A stretch of DNA of 7,580 nucleotides from Clostridia bacterium (GTDB lineage Bacteria > Bacillota_A > Clostridia > Christensenellales > Aristaeellaceae): assembly GCA_017432405.1 (NCBI GenBank), contig JAFRJF010000130.1, positions 1 to 7,580 of the forward strand, read 5' to 3'. A program made the position numbers and the translations under genes. The notes under the pieces were generated by a model. The model made no database searches and was not told where the DNA came from. It saw nothing but the letters and a program-made list of their open reading frames with translations. Below, piece by piece: positions 4,990 to 7,580 of the stretch. How positions within the stretch are numbered: the stretch's first letter is position 1; every line of letters begins with the position of its first letter.

Positions 4990-5463
4990 TTATTTCACAA
5001 TCACCTTGATCTTGGCTTTCTTGCCGCCGCTGCTGGCGGTGACGGTGACAGTACCCGTCTTGAGGAGCCTGAAATAACCGGTGTCTTTATCCAGGTCGGT
5101 GATGCCCATGTTGGTGACGTAGAGCTCCTCCACCGCCTTGCGCTCGGCCCGGGTCAGCTTCCCGTTGCCGTCGGTGTCGACGTTCTCCTTCACATAAGCG
5201 CGGAACGCCTTGTCAGGGAAGTTGGCCTTGTTGATGGCGACGTCGCCGGCGTTCTCCGCCGCCTCGTCCTGCGGGGCCGGAATCGCCTCCGAAACCGGGT
5301 CCGGCACGTCCAGTGCCAGCCCGGGAAGCTCTATGGCCTCGTCGGCCGCCTCCAGGTCCTGGGCCAGGTCCAGCCCGTCGGGTGCGATCGCCTCGGCCAG
5401 CGCGCCCATCGGGACCACGGCCAGCAGCAGCGCCATTGCCAGAAACAGTGAAATCCGCTTCAT
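4990..5463 (-). CDS. Short exported EF-hand protein, likely internally deleted LRR/Ig-like protein
   Basis: A 157-residue exported protein of unknown role. A signal peptide (MKRIS, hydrophobic core, ALAEA near residue 25) leads to an acidic, Pro/Ala-rich linker (26-75). Next comes AINKANFPDKAFRAYVKENV and a canonical calcium-binding EF-hand loop, D96-TDGNGKLTRAE107. After ELYVTNMGITDLDKDTGYF, which looks like the cap of a leucine-rich repeat, the sequence passes directly into KTGTVTVTASSGGKKAKIKVIVK, which looks like the last strands of a bacterial Ig-like (Big2) domain. In related secreted proteins of gut Firmicutes, as I recall them, LRRs and whole Ig domains lie between these ends, so this is probably a collapsed version. 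The start at 5463 is chosen over 5508 because AAGGAA precedes it and the signal peptide begins there. It has its own promoter and terminator. Confidence 0.8.
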   Translation of the reverse strand: MKRISLFLAMALLLAVVPMGALAEAIAPDGLDLAQDLEAADEAIELPGLALDVPDPVSEAIPAPQDEAAENAGDVAINKANFPDKAFRAYVKENVDTDGNGKLTRAERKAVEELYVTNMGITDLDKDTGYFRLLKTGTVTVTASSGGKKAKIKVIVK

Positions 5464-5520
5464 GTTCTTTTCCTTCATGTAAAATAAAAATGTACAGTCA
5501 AAAAACATTCGCCCGTAATT

Positions 5521-5549
5521 AATTTACTATGCTTAATTGACTATGTCAA
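5521..5549 (-). promoter_or_regulatory. Predicted sigma-A promoter of the EF-hand gene
   Basis: On the - strand, TTGACA (5544-5549) and TAAATT (5521-5526) are 17 bases apart. The -35 is embedded in a 6-3-6 inverted repeat, ATTGAC-TAT-GTCAAT (5536-5550), so a protein bound there would cover the promoter. Confidence 0.6.
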
Positions 5550-5578
5550 TACCCGGAATTTGTTTCACCCATAAAAAC

Positions 5579-5601
5579 AACCCGGGCAAAGCGCCCGGGT
5601 T
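5579..5601 (-). terminator. Intrinsic terminator of the 286-residue exported protein gene
   Basis: AACCCGGGC (5579-5587) pairs with GCCCGGGTT (5593-5601) around a five-base loop. On the - strand it is followed by GTTTTTATG. It lies 12 bases beyond the stop codon at 5613. Confidence 0.88.
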
Positions 5602-5612
5602 TCTCTGGGGGA

Positions 5613-6473
5613 TCACCCCTCCGCGTTTTCTTTCAGCTTCCGCATGTTGGAGTTGGCGACGAAGGAATCCAGCTTGAAGCCCATGTAATCCAGCTCGTCG
5701 CGCATCTCCTCCACCACGGCCGGGTCCAGATTCAGAAGGTCGTACTGCACCTCGTCGGTGCTGATGTTGACCATCTCCATCTCCTCGGTGGTCAGGTGCA
5801 TCGTGCCCCGGATGTAGACGCCCTTGCCGTTCTGGAGGATGCGGATGCGCAGGGTATCGGAATTGGGGTTGTAGCGCACCCTCAGCTCGACCTCCTCGTC
5901 GCCCTGGGGGATGGCGTCGTGCAGCGACTGTTCGTCCTCGTCGCGCAGGGTCTCGGTGTTCTCCAGCGCCTCGACCAGGGGCTCGATGAACCCCCTGTAC
6001 TGGTCGGCGGGGATCTTGAAGTGCTTCGTGAACACGCCCTTGCTGTTCACCGGCAGCACCATCTGCAGCATCATCTTGGGATTCGAGCCGCCCATCAGCA
6101 GCCCGACGCCAATGGCATTGGACACCAGGGCGCCCTGGTCCTCGCCGAAGATGGCGTCCAGGTCGGCGTAGAAGGTGCCGTTGACGCCGCCGAGGCAGGC
6201 CACCAGCCGGTTGTCGACGATCTGGGCGATGGCGTCCAGCTGCTGGCCCTCGCCGTAGGTCAGCGAAGCCTGCAGCGTCGGCACGCCCTCCGCGCTGCCC
6301 ACGGTCACGGACAGGCCCACGCCGTGCAGCCGCGCCACGTTCTTATTCGTGCTTCCCAGCAGCGATATGCGGATCTTGGTCAGCTCCAGCCGCGAGCCGT
6401 AGGACTCGGCCAGGGCAGACGCGCCGGCCAGCAGCATCGCCAGCGCCAGCAACAATGCCGTAACTCTCTTCAT
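5613..6473 (-). CDS. Exported protein of unknown function
   Basis: A 286-residue protein I do not recognise. It has a clear signal peptide (MKRVTALLLALAMLLAGASALAES, cleavage near residue 22) and no lipobox cysteine, so it is probably released or wall-associated rather than a lipoprotein. The mature part is soluble. It appears beta-rich at first (LTKIRISLLGS, GVGLSVTVGS, TLQASLTYGEG, AIAQIVDNRLVACLGGVNGTFYADLDAIFG), followed by a methionine-rich stretch (MMLQMVL, 134-140), an acidic helical region (about 163-188), strands VELRVRYNPNSDTLRIRILQNGKGVYIRGTMHL (195-227), and a charged helical tail. No enzyme motif is visible. The start at 6473 follows GGAGG eight bases upstream; the in-frame ATG at 6488 would place extra residues before the signal peptide. 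It is transcribed alone, divergently from dapF. Confidence 0.82.
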   Translation of the reverse strand: MKRVTALLLALAMLLAGASALAESYGSRLELTKIRISLLGSTNKNVARLHGVGLSVTVGSAEGVPTLQASLTYGEGQQLDAIAQIVDNRLVACLGGVNGTFYADLDAIFGEDQGALVSNAIGVGLLMGGSNPKMMLQMVLPVNSKGVFTKHFKIPADQYRGFIEPLVEALENTETLRDEDEQSLHDAIPQGDEEVELRVRYNPNSDTLRIRILQNGKGVYIRGTMHLTTEEMEMVNISTDEVQYDLLNLDPAVVEEMRDELDYMGFKLDSFVANSNMRKLKENAEG

Positions 6474-6545
6474 AGTAATAACCTCCAAATCGCTCAGCGT
6501 ATTGATTTATAAACAAGGTCGCCCAATGAGGGCCGACATGTCTCG

Positions 6546-6575
6546 ATTTTATCACAGCTCCCGACGCATTGTCAA
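6546..6575 (-). promoter_or_regulatory. Predicted sigma-A promoter of the 286-residue protein gene
   Basis: On the - strand a consensus TTGACA (6570-6575) and TAAAAT (6546-6551) are 18 bases apart. The leader to the ATG is about 65 bases. It lies back to back with the dapF promoter. Confidence 0.6.
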
Positions 6576-6629
6576 TCATGCCCGTTTTAAATGCAGGGGC
6601 TTTACAGATTTTTACTGTTGCGGCACGCC

Positions 6630-6658
6630 TTGCCAACGCCCCCGGCATCGGGTATAAT
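6630..6658 (+). promoter_or_regulatory. Predicted sigma-A promoter of dapF
   Basis: TTGCCA (6630-6635) and a perfect TATAAT (6653-6658) are 17 bases apart. Transcription would start near 6665, giving a leader of about 30 bases. This is the strongest promoter match in the window. Confidence 0.75.
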
Positions 6659-6694
6659 GGTGGCAGACACCCTTCCAGAGAGGCGGCGACCGGC

Positions 6695-7580
6695 ATGCGA
6701 TTTACCAAGATGCACGGCATCGGCAACGACTTCATACTGCTCGACGGCTTTGGCCCCGGGATCCCCGACCCCGAAGGCCTGGCCGCGCGTCTGTGCGACC
6801 GCCACTTCGGCATCGGCGCGGACGGGCTGATCCTGGCCCTGCCCTCGGACCGGGCGGACGCCCGCATGCGCATCATCAACAGCGACGGCAGCGAGGCGGA
6901 GATGTGCGGCAACGGCCTGCGCTGCCTGGGCAAATTCCTGTACGAGACAGAGCTTTGCCGAAAGACGCCCATGCGGGTGGAGACGCTGGCGGGCATACTG
7001 ACCCTTGAGCTTGGGACCGGGGACGACGGCGCGGTGGCGCAGGTCACCGTGGACATGGGCGCGCCGGAATTCGACCCGGCGCTGATCCCCGTGGCGGCGG
7101 GGTCCAATGCCGTCACCCTCGAGGTTGCCGGGCGCCGCCTGCGGTTCTTCTGCGTGGGCATGGGCAACCCCCACGCCGTCACCTTCGACCTGTTCCCGGA
7201 CGACGCGACCTTCGCCGCGCTGGGGCCGCTGCTGGAGCGCCACCCGATATTCCCCCGCCGCTGCAACATCGAGTTTTGCCAGCAGACCGACGACGGCGCG
7301 CAGGTGCGGGTCTGGGAGCGGGGCGACGGGCCGACGCTGGCCTGCGGCACCGGGGCCTGCGCCGTGCTGGCCGCGGGCGCGTCCCAGGGGCTGCTGCCCC
7401 GCCTCGCCGACATCCGCCTGCCCGGCGGCGTCCTGGACATCGAGTGGGCGGCGAACGACCATCTGTTCATGACCGGTCCCGCGGAGACGGTGTATGTTGG
7501 GGAATGGAGGGAACAGGGAATAGGCAACAGTGATTTACTGTCTCTATACAGTCCTATCAGTTTAGAATGTAAAATGGAGA
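6695..7580 (+). CDS. dapF: Diaminopimelate epimerase DapF (3' end open at window edge)
   Basis: DapF interconverts LL- and meso-diaminopimelate without cofactor, supplying lysine and the peptidoglycan cross-linking residue. Translation from 6695 starts MRFTKMHGIGNDFILLDG and stays open to the last base, 295 codons. Both catalytic cysteines are present: C71 in SEAEMCGNG and C217 in ACGTGACAV. Other conserved blocks are FGIGADG (39-45), GNPHAV (157-162), NIEF (191-194) and WERG (207-210). The family usually ends soon after a block like MTGPAETVYVGEW (259-271). Here the frame continues for at least 24 residues through low-complexity, repeat-like DNA with no stop in the window, so the true end is unknown. 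AGGCGG about eight bases upstream supports the start. A near-consensus promoter precedes it, and no other lysine gene is visible. Confidence 0.95.
   Translation, partial: MRFTKMHGIGNDFILLDGFGPGIPDPEGLAARLCDRHFGIGADGLILALPSDRADARMRIINSDGSEAEMCGNGLRCLGKFLYETELCRKTPMRVETLAGILTLELGTGDDGAVAQVTVDMGAPEFDPALIPVAAGSNAVTLEVAGRRLRFFCVGMGNPHAVTFDLFPDDATFAALGPLLERHPIFPRRCNIEFCQQTDDGAQVRVWERGDGPTLACGTGACAVLAAGASQGLLPRLADIRLPGGVLDIEWAANDHLFMTGPAETVYVGEWREQGIGNSDLLSLYSPISLECKME
7511..7541. repeat. Repeat-like sequence at the dapF 3' end
   Basis: GAACAGGGAATAGGCAACAG (7511-7530) is a degenerate run of GGGAAYAGG-like units. It overlaps ACAGT/ACTGT (7527-7531 with 7537-7541), a small hairpin. It looks like non-coding intergenic repeat rather than dapF sequence, but the dapF frame runs through it. 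There is too little sequence to define the element. Confidence 0.35.

Noticed and set aside
6343..7527. Long - strand frames opposite dapF
   Set aside because: They are antisense to dapF, whose catalytic cysteine motifs and start signal are clear.

Overview
The window is about 60% GC bacterial chromosome with eight protein-coding genes. It looks like a Gram-positive anaerobe of the class Clostridia, possibly a gut lineage near Christensenellales or Ruminococcaceae. Three things point that way: the HIT and CobW-type proteins have a clostridial style, three small proteins have short Ala/Leu-rich signal peptides and no outer-membrane features, and one carries an EF-hand start of a kind common in secreted proteins of gut Firmicutes. 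The taxonomic placement is inference from protein style, not from a marker gene.

Layout. Bases 1-187 hold non-coding repeat structure: a nested palindromic element ending in CCTAAAA heptamers, then a perfect 18-bp hairpin. Two genes follow on the + strand: a HIT-family protein (227-649) and queA (730-1749), separated by a long REP-like hairpin. A large bidirectional terminator (1759-1830) closes queA and also the convergent gene for a secreted SH3b protein (1840-2331, - strand). Next on the - strand is a two-gene operon of CobW/COG0523 GTPases. The first gene transcribed (3415-4671) has the metal-binding CxCC motif and a very long His/Asp/Glu loop. The second (2454-3395) joins a CobW-like GTPase domain to a C-terminal domain resembling YcgQ/TIGR03943. 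A 318-base gap (4672-4989) holds the operon promoter, a TTGACA/TGTCAA palindrome, a hairpin related to the one at 149-187, and a terminator. Two more - strand genes encode exported proteins: a short EF-hand protein that looks like a collapsed larger protein (4990-5463), and a 286-residue protein of unknown function (5613-6473). Finally dapF starts at 6695 on the + strand from its own strong promoter, divergent from the 286-residue gene. It has no stop codon before the window ends.

How the genes fit together. Housekeeping functions (tRNA queuosine synthesis, diaminopimelate/lysine synthesis, nucleotide hydrolysis) flank an accessory block. The most distinctive part of that block is the CobW pair, most plausibly a metal (zinc?) trafficking module in which the first protein stores or delivers metal through its 58-histidine loop. 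The exported proteins each have their own promoter or terminator and appear to be independent single-gene units.
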